Below, piece by piece: positions 43,195-52,778 of a stretch of DNA of 64,000 bases. The translations under genes were made by a program, and so were the position numbers. Position 1 is the stretch's first letter, and each line of letters begins with the position of its first letter. Below the pieces are notes generated by a model. It saw only the letters and a program-made list of their open reading frames with translations. It ran no database searches and was not told where the DNA came from. Source of the DNA: UBA695 sp042691655 (GTDB lineage Bacteria; Verrucomicrobiota; Verrucomicrobiia; Chthoniobacterales; Chthoniobacteraceae); the NCBI GenBank assembly GCA_042691655.1, contig CP170506.1, forward strand, positions 3,596,001 through 3,660,000, given 5' to 3'.

Positions 43195-44997
43195 ATGAAA
43201 ACTAAAACCCCATCCCTCGCTCACTGTGACAAAATTTCTCCGAAAAGATCCTCTTCCCCGGTTCTAGACCTAGCGGGAATAGGATTCCGGATTTTGAGCG
43301 CTCTCGCTCTCATGGGCATTTCGCTGCCGGTTGCCAGCTTTGGTGCCACTGTTACGCTTACTACTGGGAGTAGCGACCCGAGCGGAACCCACAGTTTCGA
43401 CTCTGCCGGGAATTGGTCTGACGCCGCAGCACCATCCAGTGCAAACGACTATCTCGTAACCGGGACGCAAGTACTACGCACGGCGCAAAATGGGGGCAGT
43501 GTAACCTTTGGCGGAAATTCTCTCACCATTGGGGATGGCACCACCAACCAAGCTCGCCTCCTCTACAAGGGAACATCCGGAACGGTAACATTAACGATTA
43601 ACAACTTCTACCTAAACAACGCCACTTTCCAAAGCTCACCCACTACTAACTACGGTGGGGGCTGGAATGCTAACTCAACAGTAGTGCTGGCCGGCACGAT
43701 GACCATACAATCTGGAGGAGCCACGTTCGAAGTGACTACATCTAAAGGATACAATGCCGCATATCCGATGTATTCTGCTAATTGGCAGATAAACTCGACC
43801 CTCTTGGGGAGCGGCACCATCACGGTGAAGAATAACGCGTCATTCGGAACCAACCCAACAATGCAAGGCTCACTCATCCTTGCGGGAAATGATGATGGTT
43901 ACACCGGCGCGTTCGTCCTCTCGAATACCAACACCACCCTGCAGGTGGGGACCGGCGGCAGTCTCGGCAGCCTTGGCAGCGCGAGCGTAACCGGCACGGG
44001 GAATTTGCTGATTAACCGCAGCGGCACGTTGGTGGTATCAGGCTCTATTGCCGGGGCCATCACCGTCACCCAAGCCGGTTCTGGCACCACAACTCTCAAC
44101 AGCGTGAACACTTACACGGGTGCAACGACCATTAGCTCCGGGGAACTCGCTGTCAATGGATCGCTGGCGGCAAGCAGCACCGTCAGCATTGCCTCAGGCG
44201 CCACCTTGAGCGGTGCCGGCAATGTCGGGGGCGACGTCAACTCCACGGGCGGCAAAATCAACGGCTCTGGGCTGACCATCGGTGGGTCTGCAACCTTGAC
44301 AGGGTTCAGTACCCTGAGCGGGGTTAACACCATGGGCCAGGTCACGATTGCCAGCGGATCCACTTCGCTCACAGGCACCACCAACACCTCCTCCAGCGGC
44401 ACGTTTTCGGTGTCAATTGGAGCCACATTAAACAACAACGGCGTTGTGAATGGAAATACGAGTGTCGGCGGCTTACTGAGCGGCACTGGAACAATCAAAG
44501 GCGATCTCGCCTTAAGCGGCACGCTCACCCCCGGCAACAGCGCCGGAACCACCACTATTACCGGGAATCTGGATCTGGCCACAACGGCGGTTGTGGTCAT
44601 TGAAGTGGCGGGCGTCAGCTCCCACGATCAGGTCAAGGTCAGCGGCAATGTAAATCTGGCGGGCACGCTCGATCTTTCGACCCTTAGCGGATTGACGATG
44701 GGCGATTCGATCACCTTGATTGATAACACCGGCACAACCACCACGACTGGTGGATATTTCACGGAGATCATCACCACCGGCACCACCTACACGATTACCG
44801 GCTCCAGCACCACCTACGCCATTACGATTGGCGGTACGAATTACCTCCTGAACTATGCTGCAAGCACTGATGGAGACAATGTTTACAACGATGTGACCTT
44901 ATCGGTCGTTCCCGAGCCGAGCACCTGGGCGATGGCCCTCGGCGGCATCGCGTTACTAGCCTTCGGGCAGCGGATGCGCAGGCGCTCGCTTGCGTAG
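43195..44997 (+). CDS. Surface protein with autotransporter-associated beta-strand repeats and PEP-CTERM tail
   Basis: 600 residues. The signal peptide sits after an extended basic leader (hydrophobic core about 35-48, ending near SFGA). The body is a repetitive beta-helix rich in Gly, Ser, Thr and Asn with autotransporter-associated strand units (NTYTGATTISSGELAVNGSL, GATLSGAGNVGGDV). The C-terminus has a full PEP-CTERM signal: VPEPSTW, a hydrophobic stretch (MALGGIALLAFG) and RMRRRS. This tail directs proteins to an exosortase for anchoring or release at the cell surface; no exosortase gene is in this window. A strong terminator follows. The 38-bp element lies upstream, divergent from the cassette operon. 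Confidence 0.88.
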   Translation: MKTKTPSLAHCDKISPKRSSSPVLDLAGIGFRILSALALMGISLPVASFGATVTLTTGSSDPSGTHSFDSAGNWSDAAAPSSANDYLVTGTQVLRTAQNGGSVTFGGNSLTIGDGTTNQARLLYKGTSGTVTLTINNFYLNNATFQSSPTTNYGGGWNANSTVVLAGTMTIQSGGATFEVTTSKGYNAAYPMYSANWQINSTLLGSGTITVKNNASFGTNPTMQGSLILAGNDDGYTGAFVLSNTNTTLQVGTGGSLGSLGSASVTGTGNLLINRSGTLVVSGSIAGAITVTQAGSGTTTLNSVNTYTGATTISSGELAVNGSLAASSTVSIASGATLSGAGNVGGDVNSTGGKINGSGLTIGGSATLTGFSTLSGVNTMGQVTIASGSTSLTGTTNTSSSGTFSVSIGATLNNNGVVNGNTSVGGLLSGTGTIKGDLALSGTLTPGNSAGTTTITGNLDLATTAVVVIEVAGVSSHDQVKVSGNVNLAGTLDLSTLSGLTMGDSITLIDNTGTTTTTGGYFTEIITTGTTYTITGSSTTYAITIGGTNYLLNYAASTDGDNVYNDVTLSVVPEPSTWAMALGGIALLAFGQRMRRRSLA

Positions 44998-45016
44998 CAT
45001 TTGCGCCCCCCTTATC

Positions 45017-45050
45017 AAAGCGCACGGGAAGAGCCTTTCCCGTGCGCTTT
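45017..45050 (+). terminator. Terminator after the PEP-CTERM gene
   Basis: Perfect 14-bp stem (45017-45030 and 45037-45050), 6-base loop, with its right arm ending in CTTT and followed by TC, 19 bp past the stop codon. Confidence 0.85.
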
Positions 45051-45136
45051 TCATATCGCGCGATTCTTATCTTCCGCATCTTTCATAAAGCGTTCTGAAA
45101 TCATCAACGCGCGCGGTGTCTTTTATAGAACATCTT

Positions 45137-46429
45137 ATGTCCGATCCTCTCACGCAGAATCGAATGCCCCAGCTTTGCATTTACCCAAAGCGTTGGCGTA
45201 TCGCCGCGTTGCTAAGTACAGGAATCGCCATCTTCTATTTCGATAGGCAGACCCTAGGGGTCGCGCTGAAATCCATTGAACAAACCATCCCAATCTCTCC
45301 CGAGCAATACGGCTGGCTAACCAGCGCATTTCTCATCACTTACGCCTTCGCCTATGTGGCCGCAGGCAAGTTGCTTGATACCCTGGGAACGCGGCGCGGA
45401 TTCTTCATCATGGTGCTTTGCTGGGCGGCCGCCTGTGCAAGTCACGGGTTGGCGACCACGTTTTCAATGCTCCTGATGAGCCGCCTTTTCCTGGGGATTG
45501 GAGAAGGTGGCGGCTTTCCTGCGGCCAGCAAGGCCATCGCCGAGTGGTTTCCTTCCAGCGAACGCTCAACCGCCATGGGAATCATCAACGCGGGATCGGC
45601 GGTGGGCGGCGTGATTGCCGCGCCTGGAATTGCGTTGATCTTGGCCCTAGCCAAATGGCCGTGGGTGTTTTTCACAGCCGCGCTGACCGGCATCTTATGG
45701 ACGGCTTGGTGGCTCATTGATTACCGATTTCCAAAGCAATCCTCGCCTCGCGACGAGCGAAACGAACTTCTCCCTTCCTCGTCAGAGCAGCCTATCCCGT
45801 GGTGCGCCCTTTTGCGCTACCGGCAACTATGGGCACTGATGAGCGCGAAATTCCTCACTGACGCCGCCTGGTTTTTCTACGTCTTTTGGTTGCCTAAATA
45901 CCTATACAGCGAGCGAGGGTTCGATATTAAAAGCATGGGGTGCTTTGCCTGGATCCCCTTTGCGGCGGCTGGCTTTGGCTGCCTTGCGGGAGGCGGCGCT
46001 TCCAGTTTCTTGATGCACCGAGGCGTTTCGCTGGATAGGGCTCGCAAGCTGATCATGGGCCTCAGCGCCGCCCTGATGCCGTTCATTCTCTTCACGACGG
46101 CGTCCCCGATAGCCATTGCCATCGGGCTTTTTGCCCTCGCCTATTTTGGGCACCAGGCATGGTCCACACTCTTAATCACCCTCCCCGCCGATATCTTCCC
46201 TCGTTCCACCGTCGGCTCGGTAGCTGGCATGGTCGGCTTTGGCGGAGCTATGGGTGGCGTCGTATTCAACCTGCTAGTAGGCTACATGCTGGGGCACGGA
46301 TTCGAATTCAAACACATCTTCATGATTTCCGGAACCTTGCATGTCATTGGTTTCGGGCTGGTTCTCTTAGGTATCAGAAAAATACAGCCGCTAACCTTTT
46401 CGCCGGGTTCCGTCATGGCATCCTCATGA
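45137..46429 (+). CDS. MFS transporter, hexuronate (ExuT-like) type
   Basis: About 430 residues from the ATG at 45137; a GTG at 45116 would add seven. Twelve membrane segments are visible. The first loop IFYFDRQTLGVALKSIE, YGWLTSAFLITYAFAY, RLFLGIGEGGGFPAASKAIAEWFP and STAMGIINAGSAVGG are characteristic of the anion:cation symporter family that includes the hexuronate transporter ExuT. Likely imports galacturonate or glucuronate with protons. It starts a five-gene chain in which each gene overlaps the next by ATGA. Confidence 0.82.
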   Translation: MSDPLTQNRMPQLCIYPKRWRIAALLSTGIAIFYFDRQTLGVALKSIEQTIPISPEQYGWLTSAFLITYAFAYVAAGKLLDTLGTRRGFFIMVLCWAAACASHGLATTFSMLLMSRLFLGIGEGGGFPAASKAIAEWFPSSERSTAMGIINAGSAVGGVIAAPGIALILALAKWPWVFFTAALTGILWTAWWLIDYRFPKQSSPRDERNELLPSSSEQPIPWCALLRYRQLWALMSAKFLTDAAWFFYVFWLPKYLYSERGFDIKSMGCFAWIPFAAAGFGCLAGGGASSFLMHRGVSLDRARKLIMGLSAALMPFILFTTASPIAIAIGLFALAYFGHQAWSTLLITLPADIFPRSTVGSVAGMVGFGGAMGGVVFNLLVGYMLGHGFEFKHIFMISGTLHVIGFGLVLLGIRKIQPLTFSPGSVMASS

Positions 46430-47022
46430 ACCCTCATGCAATCGATACATCAATCGCTTTTCACATGAAACTCTGGATTCGCGTTGCGGTTTCACTAGCT
46501 ATCGTCTGGGCATTGGCCTGGGGCGTAATGCTCTGTTCCCACCATGCCAGGCCAACCCCAACCACGGTAGCCACCTATGTCTATCACACCGATCTCTCGA
46601 CGCAATCGGCGCCGGAGCGCGCCAAAGAAATTGCACGCTTGGAGGAAATGCTTAACGGCCTATCGTTTGAAGAACGCCAACAGCTCCGCGACGAGGGAAT
46701 AATGCAAGGATTCTTCTGGCAACTCACCCCGCCTGAGCAAGTCGCGTTCATGGATGCAACGCTCCCCGCGGGGTTCAAACAACTGATGGAAGCCTTCAAC
46801 AAAATGTCCCCCGAAAAACGCCGCGAGATGATAGACCGGGCGCTCGCCGAGATCAAAAAGCACGAGGGGGAGCGGCGGTCATCGGATGTCGATCCCAAGC
46901 TGGTCGAGAGTGTTGTACAGCAGGGGTTGCGGTCTTTTTACAACGATGCGAACACTGCTGTGAAACTCGATCTCGCCCCGCTGATCGAGCAAATTCAGCA
47001 GAATATCCAGGCCGGACGATGA
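46426..47022 (+). CDS. Membrane-anchored protein of unknown function
   Basis: 198 residues from the ATG at 46426, which overlaps the stop of the MFS gene by 4 bp; an ATG at 46465 is an alternative start. One N-terminal membrane segment (VAVSLAIVWALAWGVMLC) is followed by a charged helical region with repeated Glu/Arg patterns (LEEMLNGLSFEERQQLRDEG, FNKMSPEKRREMIDRALAEI). I do not recognise a family. The helical part likely lies outside the cytoplasm. It sits between a transporter and a pseudopilin and is coupled to both. Confidence 0.75.
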   Translation: MNPHAIDTSIAFHMKLWIRVAVSLAIVWALAWGVMLCSHHARPTPTTVATYVYHTDLSTQSAPERAKEIARLEEMLNGLSFEERQQLRDEGIMQGFFWQLTPPEQVAFMDATLPAGFKQLMEAFNKMSPEKRREMIDRALAEIKKHEGERRSSDVDPKLVESVVQQGLRSFYNDANTAVKLDLAPLIEQIQQNIQAGR

Positions 47023-47534
47023 AAGCCGCATTCACTCTCATCGAACTGCTCGTCGTCATCGTCATTGTGGCGGTCATCGCCGCGCTTTGTGTTCCCGCAT
47101 ACCACCGCACCGCTGAAATGGCGAAGGCGGTGGGCTGTCTATCCAATTTGCGCCAGATCGGTTGCGCACTTCAAAGCTATCTCGCCGACAATGATAACGT
47201 AATGCCGGAATTGCAGGCCGGGAGGTCCAGCAAGTCGGATGACGGCCCGGCTATCGATACCGTCCTCGCTCAATATGCAGACGATCCAAAGGTATTCGCC
47301 TGCCCGGGCGACCGCCACATTGCCGCCGATACGGGTACTAGCTATTATTGGAATACGGTCCTGAATAACCAGTCGATTCTGGGCCTGAGTTTCCTCACAA
47401 TCGACGATCTGACCCGGATCCCGATCATCGCCGACAAGGAAGCCTTCCATCCTTATTCCCAAAACAAGGTCAACATTCTTTACGCGGATGGCCATGCCAC
47501 GAAGGAATTGAAATTTTCCACCTCCACGCCATGA
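47019..47534 (+). CDS. Pseudopilin of the H-X9-DG (DUF1559-like) type
   Basis: 171 residues starting almost directly with the prepilin motif (AAFTLIELLVVIVIVAVIAAL). A helix with GCLSNLRQIGCALQSYLADN follows. The C-terminal VNILYADGHATKE is the X-DG-H segment of these proteins, which are very abundant in Planctomycetes and Verrucomicrobia. It overlaps its neighbours on both sides by ATGA. Possibly part of a pilus-like fibre for holding or taking up polysaccharide; this is inference. Confidence 0.88.
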   Translation: MKAAFTLIELLVVIVIVAVIAALCVPAYHRTAEMAKAVGCLSNLRQIGCALQSYLADNDNVMPELQAGRSSKSDDGPAIDTVLAQYADDPKVFACPGDRHIAADTGTSYYWNTVLNNQSILGLSFLTIDDLTRIPIIADKEAFHPYSQNKVNILYADGHATKELKFSTSTP

Positions 47535-48415
47535 TCCGCCTCGAACGTCTTTCCAAAACTTTTCGAGGGCGGCCCGCCGTCCAGGCGCTTTCGCTGGAGA
47601 TCCAGCCTGGCGAAATCTTCGGGCTGCTCGGGCACAATGGCGCGGGCAAGAGCACTCTATTCGGTATGATCCTCGGGCAAATTCATCCCTCTGGCGGAGA
47701 AGCGCTCATTCGAGGTTGTTCGGTCCAGCGGGATCGAACGCGGGCGCTGCGCAACGTGGGAGCCATCTTTGAAACCCCGGCTTTTTACGATTATCTCAGC
47801 GGGTGGGAAAACCTCCGGATATTCACCGGCTACAGCGGCCCTACCGCCCCCGAAACCATGCGCAAGACCGTTCAAATGGTGGGGCTCGAGGAACGCATTC
47901 ACGACCCGGTGCGGGTCTATAGCCATGGAATGCGGCAGCGGCTTGCCCTGGCCCAGGCGCTGTTGCCTCGTTCCGAAATCATCTTGCTGGACGAACCGAC
48001 CGAAGGGCTCGACCCGGAAGGAATCTGCGAGATGCGCGAACTCATTCTACGGCTCAACCGGGAATGCGGGATAACGGTGATACTCTCCTCTCATCTCCTG
48101 GCCGAAGTGAAGCAACTCTGCCAACGCGTCGCCATCCTCAACCAGGGAAGACTAATCTACGCGGGCAACTGGAACGCCGCGGACTGCGGATCTCCCCAGG
48201 TTCACCTGGAGGTCGACGACTGGCCCACGGCCGCCCGCGTTATCAAGATCGCAGGTGGCACCGTCATTGGCGCGAACCAGCTCATCGTCGGGCCACAAGG
48301 GGACATCGCAGACATCGTGGCGGCGCTGGTTGGGGCGGGGGTGCGCGTTCGGGCGGTGGAACCCGTGAAGCCGACACTGGAACAAATCTATCTCAACGCA
48401 ATCGCCTCGGCATGA
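47531..48415 (+). CDS. ABC transporter ATP-binding protein
   Basis: 294 residues. Walker A is GHNGAGKSTL (about 34-43), the signature is YSHGMRQRLALAQALL, and Walker B is IILLDEPTEGLDPEG. The C-terminal extension is typical of CcmA/NatA-type exporters. Together with the permease downstream it forms an ABC-2 type exporter. It overlaps the genes on both sides by ATGA. Confidence 0.93.
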   Translation: MIRLERLSKTFRGRPAVQALSLEIQPGEIFGLLGHNGAGKSTLFGMILGQIHPSGGEALIRGCSVQRDRTRALRNVGAIFETPAFYDYLSGWENLRIFTGYSGPTAPETMRKTVQMVGLEERIHDPVRVYSHGMRQRLALAQALLPRSEIILLDEPTEGLDPEGICEMRELILRLNRECGITVILSSHLLAEVKQLCQRVAILNQGRLIYAGNWNAADCGSPQVHLEVDDWPTAARVIKIAGGTVIGANQLIVGPQGDIADIVAALVGAGVRVRAVEPVKPTLEQIYLNAIASA

Positions 48416-49260
48416 ACCTCTTCTTTCACCAGCTCGGCTACGAGTTCAAAAAGCTCTTTGCCCGTAAGCGCACCCACATTGGGTTCGCGGGATTCCTGAT
48501 CGTCGAAATAGCCCTCTTGTTTCTCCTGAACCTGCCACAACCGAAAGCGCACTTTCGCCGGATGCTTGAGGCAAACGGCTATGGCTTTGACGACTATTTT
48601 TCAGGAATCACGATCGCGTTCTTCATTCTGAGTTGGACGACGGTGCTTCTGGGCGCGCTTTACCTCAGCTTGGTTTCGGGGGACATTATTGCGAAGGAGG
48701 TCGAGGAAGGCACCTTGCGGATGATCCTTAGCCGACCGGTTTCGCGCTTCCGGATCGGGCTGGTTAAGTACATCGCCTGCGTCGGCTATACCTTTGTGCG
48801 CACGGGGTTCATCGGCGTCACGGCCCTCATTACAGGCTACCTTTATAGAGGCGGAGGCGGCCTTTTTGTGTATGTTCCTGCTCGCAATATCTTTGCCTTG
48901 TATGGCGCGTCTCCGGGGCTGCTGCGTTATGCGGTCGCGCTTCCAGCGCTGGCGCTTTCACAGACCGTGATCACGAGCCTCGGCTTCATGTTTTCCTGTT
49001 TCAACGGCAAACCGGCCACGGCAACCGCCTCCACGCTTTCGCTCATTCTCTTTGATTTTATATTCGGCCTCATCCCCTATTTCGAAAGTCTCAGGCCCTA
49101 TTTCATCACCACCCACATGGCCACGTGGATGCACCTATTCGAACCCCATATCCCGGGCTGGCGCATGGCGGAAGACTATGCTGTTCTCCTGGCCCTCAAC
49201 GCCACTTTCTTCATTGTCGGCCTGGCAGTATTCGAACGTCGTGATTTCAAAAACGGCTGA
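48412..49260 (+). CDS. ABC-2 type permease
   Basis: 282 residues from the ATG at 48412; the open frame extends back to 48064 inside the ATPase gene but that part is a shadow. About six membrane segments are visible (GFAGFLIVEIALLFLLNLP, ITIAFFILSWTTVLLGALYL). IAKEVEEGTLRMILSRPVSRF is the classic cytoplasmic motif of ABC-2 permeases. Last gene of the ATGA-linked chain that begins with the hexuronate transporter. The cargo is unknown. Confidence 0.88.
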   Translation: MNLFFHQLGYEFKKLFARKRTHIGFAGFLIVEIALLFLLNLPQPKAHFRRMLEANGYGFDDYFSGITIAFFILSWTTVLLGALYLSLVSGDIIAKEVEEGTLRMILSRPVSRFRIGLVKYIACVGYTFVRTGFIGVTALITGYLYRGGGGLFVYVPARNIFALYGASPGLLRYAVALPALALSQTVITSLGFMFSCFNGKPATATASTLSLILFDFIFGLIPYFESLRPYFITTHMATWMHLFEPHIPGWRMAEDYAVLLALNATFFIVGLAVFERRDFKNG

Positions 49261-49559
49261 CGACATCCCCTTGCCGGTTGCAGTATTACCCGTTAGGGGA
49301 TGGAATCACCTCTTGAGATAAACTCCCATAATGGCAAAACCTCCAAAAGTCCAAGAACGCTCTCGTCTCTGTGGGGTGCCGTCCGGGCGCATCGTTTCGC
49401 CTTGCGCGCCGGGGGCTTCGGCTCGCATTTTTTGTATGGCGCGCACCAGTTCCTGTATTCCAATGGAGCCCACTTTGGTATAATAATGCTGCGTACAGGT
49501 AGTCTGTTGCCTAATCGAGGCCGCTAAAGGTAGCGCCCTTGCAGGCAGCCCCCCCCTTT
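49261..49559. other. Intergenic stretch upstream of the rhamnose operon
   Basis: About 299 bases without a convincing gene. A 53-codon frame from 49331 has no recognisable features. A TATAAT box at 49479-49484 lies about 75 bp before the RhaT start and could be its -10, but no good -35 is seen. Confidence 0.35.
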
Positions 49560-50741
49560 ATGATTCCCAATCCCATTCTCGGTGTTTTATTCCATTGGCT
49601 TGGCGGCTTGGCGTCAGGCTCCTTTTACGTTCCCTACCGGCAGGTCCGGAAGTGGTCGTGGGAAACGTACTGGCTGGTGGGCGGTTTCTTTTCGTGGATC
49701 ATTTGCCCCTGGTTATTTGCCGGGCTGATGACCCACGACCTGCTTGGGGTGCTTGCGCAGCAGTCGGCCAGTACCCTTTGGTGGACCTATTTCTTTGGAA
49801 CCCTGTGGGGGGTAGGAGGGCTCACCTTTGGGTTGACCATGCGCTACCTGGGCATGTCGCTCGGGATGGGCGTGGCCCTTGGCTATTGCGCGGCGTTTGG
49901 CACCCTGCTGCCGCCGTTTTTGAAGTCCTTCATCCCCACCATCCCGATCCCCGAGACCCTGGTACAGATCGCGGCGACCGGCCCGGGACAGATCACGCTT
50001 GCGGGGGTGGGAGTTTGCCTGCTGGGCATCGGCATCGCGGCGCTTGCGGGGCTGACCAAGGAGCGGGAGATGCCTGCCGAGGAAAAGAAAAAATCCGTGG
50101 CGGAATTCAACTTTTCCAAGGGCATCCTGGTAGCAACGTTTTCCGGCATCATGAGTGCCTGCTTTTCGTTTGCGCTGACGGCGGGCAAGCCCATTAGTGA
50201 CGCATCGGAACTTGCGGGAACCTCCGCCATCTGGTGCGGGCTGCCGAAGCTGGTTGTGGTGTTGCTCGGCGGTTTCACCACCAACTTTCTTTGGTGCGGC
50301 CTGCTGAATATTCGCAACCACACCGGCTACCAATACCTCGCGGCCAAAGTAAAGCCGGAGCATGCATCGCAGGGCGGCGAAGGGGGAGGCGACCACGGCA
50401 CCGCCATCGCCACGGTGGCCGCGCCGTCCACCGTCGACCTGCGCGTTCCCATGCTGCGCAACTATTTTTTCTCGGCACTCGCGGGCATCACCTGGTATTT
50501 CCAGTTCTTTTTCTACACGATGGGCGAGACGCAGATGGGCAAATTCGGTTTCGCCAGCTGGACGCTCCATATGGCGAGCATCATCATCTTTAGCACCATG
50601 TGGGGCTGGCTGTTCCATGAGTGGAAGGGCTCCAGCAAAAAGGCCCACGCCTTCATCGCTTCGGGCATTGCCTCCCTGGTCCTCTCCACGATCATCATCG
50701 GCTTCGGCACCTATCTAAAAGGACGGCTCAGTTTGCCTTAA
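49560..50741 (+). CDS. rhaT: L-rhamnose:proton symporter, RhaT family
   Basis: 393 residues from the ATG at 49560. Ten or so membrane segments are visible. The opening (GVLFHWLGGLASGSFYVPYR) and EVYWLVGGFFSWI-like segment (here ETYWLVGGFFSWIICPWLF) match RhaT, as does LTMRYLGMSLGMGVALGYC. It takes up rhamnose with protons. A hydrophilic loop rich in Gly and His (about 265-285) is an insertion. The GH78 enzyme starts 27 bp downstream, making a release-and-uptake pair. Confidence 0.88.
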   Translation: MIPNPILGVLFHWLGGLASGSFYVPYRQVRKWSWETYWLVGGFFSWIICPWLFAGLMTHDLLGVLAQQSASTLWWTYFFGTLWGVGGLTFGLTMRYLGMSLGMGVALGYCAAFGTLLPPFLKSFIPTIPIPETLVQIAATGPGQITLAGVGVCLLGIGIAALAGLTKEREMPAEEKKKSVAEFNFSKGILVATFSGIMSACFSFALTAGKPISDASELAGTSAIWCGLPKLVVVLLGGFTTNFLWCGLLNIRNHTGYQYLAAKVKPEHASQGGEGGGDHGTAIATVAAPSTVDLRVPMLRNYFFSALAGITWYFQFFFYTMGETQMGKFGFASWTLHMASIIIFSTMWGWLFHEWKGSSKKAHAFIASGIASLVLSTIIIGFGTYLKGRLSLP

Positions 50742-50768
50742 TCCACTCCTTGTTTTCGAAAATAATCT

Positions 50769-52607
50769 ATGAGCTTTCCTCCCTTACCTAGCCGCTGCAA
50801 AATGAGTTCCCTTTCGGCCTTTTGCCGTTGCGCGGCCTTCCTGACCTCAGCCCTCATGCCCATTGCCGCCTTGGCACAACCCCCCACCGTTACGCGGTTG
50901 CCGGTGGAAATCGAACGAGTCGCGCCGGTTGCCATCGTGGAAAAAGCGCCGGGCCATCTCTTCGTTGACTTCGGGCGGGTGGTTTTTGCGGGGCTGGAGT
51001 TAACGGTGCCCCAGGCAGAGGCGGGGCAAAAACTCACCGTCTCCTTAGGTGAGGCCCTCTCCGGTCCGCAAACTGTGCATCGCAAGCCGGGCGGTTCGGT
51101 TCGCTTTCTAAGCGCCGAAGTCGTCTTGGCGGAAGGTCAGCAGACCTATCGCGTCCCGCTCACCGCCGCCGATAAGCGGTGGATGCCCGATGCAGTCGGC
51201 CCCGTCATGCCCTTTCGCTACGTAGAGATCGAGGGAGCGCCCGCCGGATGGGGCAAAGACGCCATCCAGCAACTAGCCGTCCATTATCCCTTCGATGACG
51301 CAGCCGCGCACTTCAAAAGCTCGGATCCCAAGCTGGACGCCATTTGGGAACTCTGCCGCCACACCATCAAGGCCACCAGCTTCTGCGGCGTCTTTGTGGA
51401 TGGCGACCGGGAACGCAAACCGTACGAGGGCGACGCCTACGTCAATCAGCTTGGCTGGTTTTTTTGCACGCCCGACACCACGCTTCCCGACTATACTTGG
51501 GAATACTTAGTAACCCACCCCACCTGGCCCACCGAGTACATCCTCCTGACCCCCATCCTCGCCTGGGACGCCTACCGGTACACCGGCAACCCGGCCGGGT
51601 TAAAGGCGTTTTATCCCGATCTCAAAGCCAAAACCTTGCTGGCATTGGCGCGCCCCGACGGGCTCATCAGCACCGGCACCGCCGCGATCCCCAAGGAAAT
51701 CCAAGATGCCATCCATATCAAAAAAATTATGGACCTCGTCGATTGGCCCCTGGCGGAGCGCGACCACTATGACATGCAGCCTGTCAACACGGTCGTCAAT
51801 GCGTTCCATTGCCAGGCGCTCCGCAGCATGGCCCACATCGCAGGCGTCTTGAACCAGGCCGAAGACGCGGCCCTCTTCGCGGCGGCCGCCGATAAGGCGA
51901 CGCAGAGCTTGAACACCGCGCTCGTGGATCCTGCGACGGGGCTCTACGTAGACGCGGAAGGGAGCCACCATAGCTCGCTCCATGCCAATTTCTTTCCCCT
52001 CGCGTTCGGACTCGTGCAGCCGGAGCGAAAGAAACAGGTCGTCGACTACGTGGGCGGCCGAGAGATGGCGTGCAGCGTCTATGGAGCGCAGTTTTTCCTC
52101 GAAGCGCTTTTCGATAACGGGCGGGCCGACCGCGCTCTCGCCCTCATGACCGCCAAGGGCGACCGGAGCTGGAGCCACATGCTCGACCAGGGGACCACGT
52201 TGACTTACGAGGCATGGGACGGAAAATATAAGCCCAATCAGGACTGGAATCATGCATGGGGAGCCGCCCCGGCCAACCTGATCCCGCGCAAACTGATGGG
52301 CATCGAGCCGCTGGAGCCCGGCTTTGCCAAGGTCTTAATCGCGCCCAAGCCCGGAGCTTTGCCGTGGGCCGAAATGCGAGTGCCGACCGTGCGGGGCAGC
52401 CTGTTTGTGCGGTTTGAAAACGGCCCGGGCTTTCGGATGGAAATCGAGCTGCCGCCCCAAACCACCGCGCGCATTGGCATCCCCACCACAGCAGCCGACG
52501 GCCCTGTCAAGCTTCAGCTCGATGGCAAACCTGTCGTCGGCACCGCCACGGGCGGCACCGTATATTTGGACAATGTGGGCCCCGGAAAACACCGGTGCAG
52601 CCTGTAA
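50769..52607 (+). CDS. Exported GH78-type alpha-L-rhamnosidase, short form
   Basis: 612 residues with a signal peptide (about 12-36). The catalytic (alpha/alpha)6 barrel starts near 170 (FKSSDPKLDAIWELCRHTIKA). The acid-rich motif is DGDRERKPYEGDAYVNQLG, followed later by DWNHAWGAAPANLIPRKLMG, which is typical of GH78. Several N-terminal beta domains usual for GH78 are missing, so it is a compact subfamily. It follows RhaT by 27 bp and should release the rhamnose that RhaT imports, for instance from rhamnogalacturonan. Confidence 0.87.
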   Translation: MSFPPLPSRCKMSSLSAFCRCAAFLTSALMPIAALAQPPTVTRLPVEIERVAPVAIVEKAPGHLFVDFGRVVFAGLELTVPQAEAGQKLTVSLGEALSGPQTVHRKPGGSVRFLSAEVVLAEGQQTYRVPLTAADKRWMPDAVGPVMPFRYVEIEGAPAGWGKDAIQQLAVHYPFDDAAAHFKSSDPKLDAIWELCRHTIKATSFCGVFVDGDRERKPYEGDAYVNQLGWFFCTPDTTLPDYTWEYLVTHPTWPTEYILLTPILAWDAYRYTGNPAGLKAFYPDLKAKTLLALARPDGLISTGTAAIPKEIQDAIHIKKIMDLVDWPLAERDHYDMQPVNTVVNAFHCQALRSMAHIAGVLNQAEDAALFAAAADKATQSLNTALVDPATGLYVDAEGSHHSSLHANFFPLAFGLVQPERKKQVVDYVGGREMACSVYGAQFFLEALFDNGRADRALALMTAKGDRSWSHMLDQGTTLTYEAWDGKYKPNQDWNHAWGAAPANLIPRKLMGIEPLEPGFAKVLIAPKPGALPWAEMRVPTVRGSLFVRFENGPGFRMEIELPPQTTARIGIPTTAADGPVKLQLDGKPVVGTATGGTVYLDNVGPGKHRCSL

Positions 52608-52667
52608 AAGCCCAAGCGTCGCGGGCATCCGAAGATTAGTCAACCGCAGCGCCATGCCGTGGTCGCG

Positions 52668-52713
52668 AGGATCATCCCGGATGATCCTAACATCGACCGG
52701 GGCATGCCCCGGT
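52668..52713. terminator. Two palindromes between convergent genes
   Basis: A 10-bp-arm palindrome (52668-52688, one-base centre) is followed by an 18-bp perfect palindrome with GC-rich arms (52696-52713). They lie between the GH78 gene and the convergent FucP-like gene and are likely termination signals for one or both. Confidence 0.5.
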
Positions 52714-52778
52714 ATTAGCGGTCGTCAGGAAGCGGGCTTAACGAATACGACGTGGTTATTGACCCCTGCGGATGGCTT

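Noticed and set aside
46159..46425. Long N-terminal extension of the unknown membrane protein
   Set aside because: It lies inside the MFS gene in another frame, is rich in Arg, His and Pro as shadow frames are, and the ATG at 46426 gives a clean ATGA overlap and a membrane anchor.
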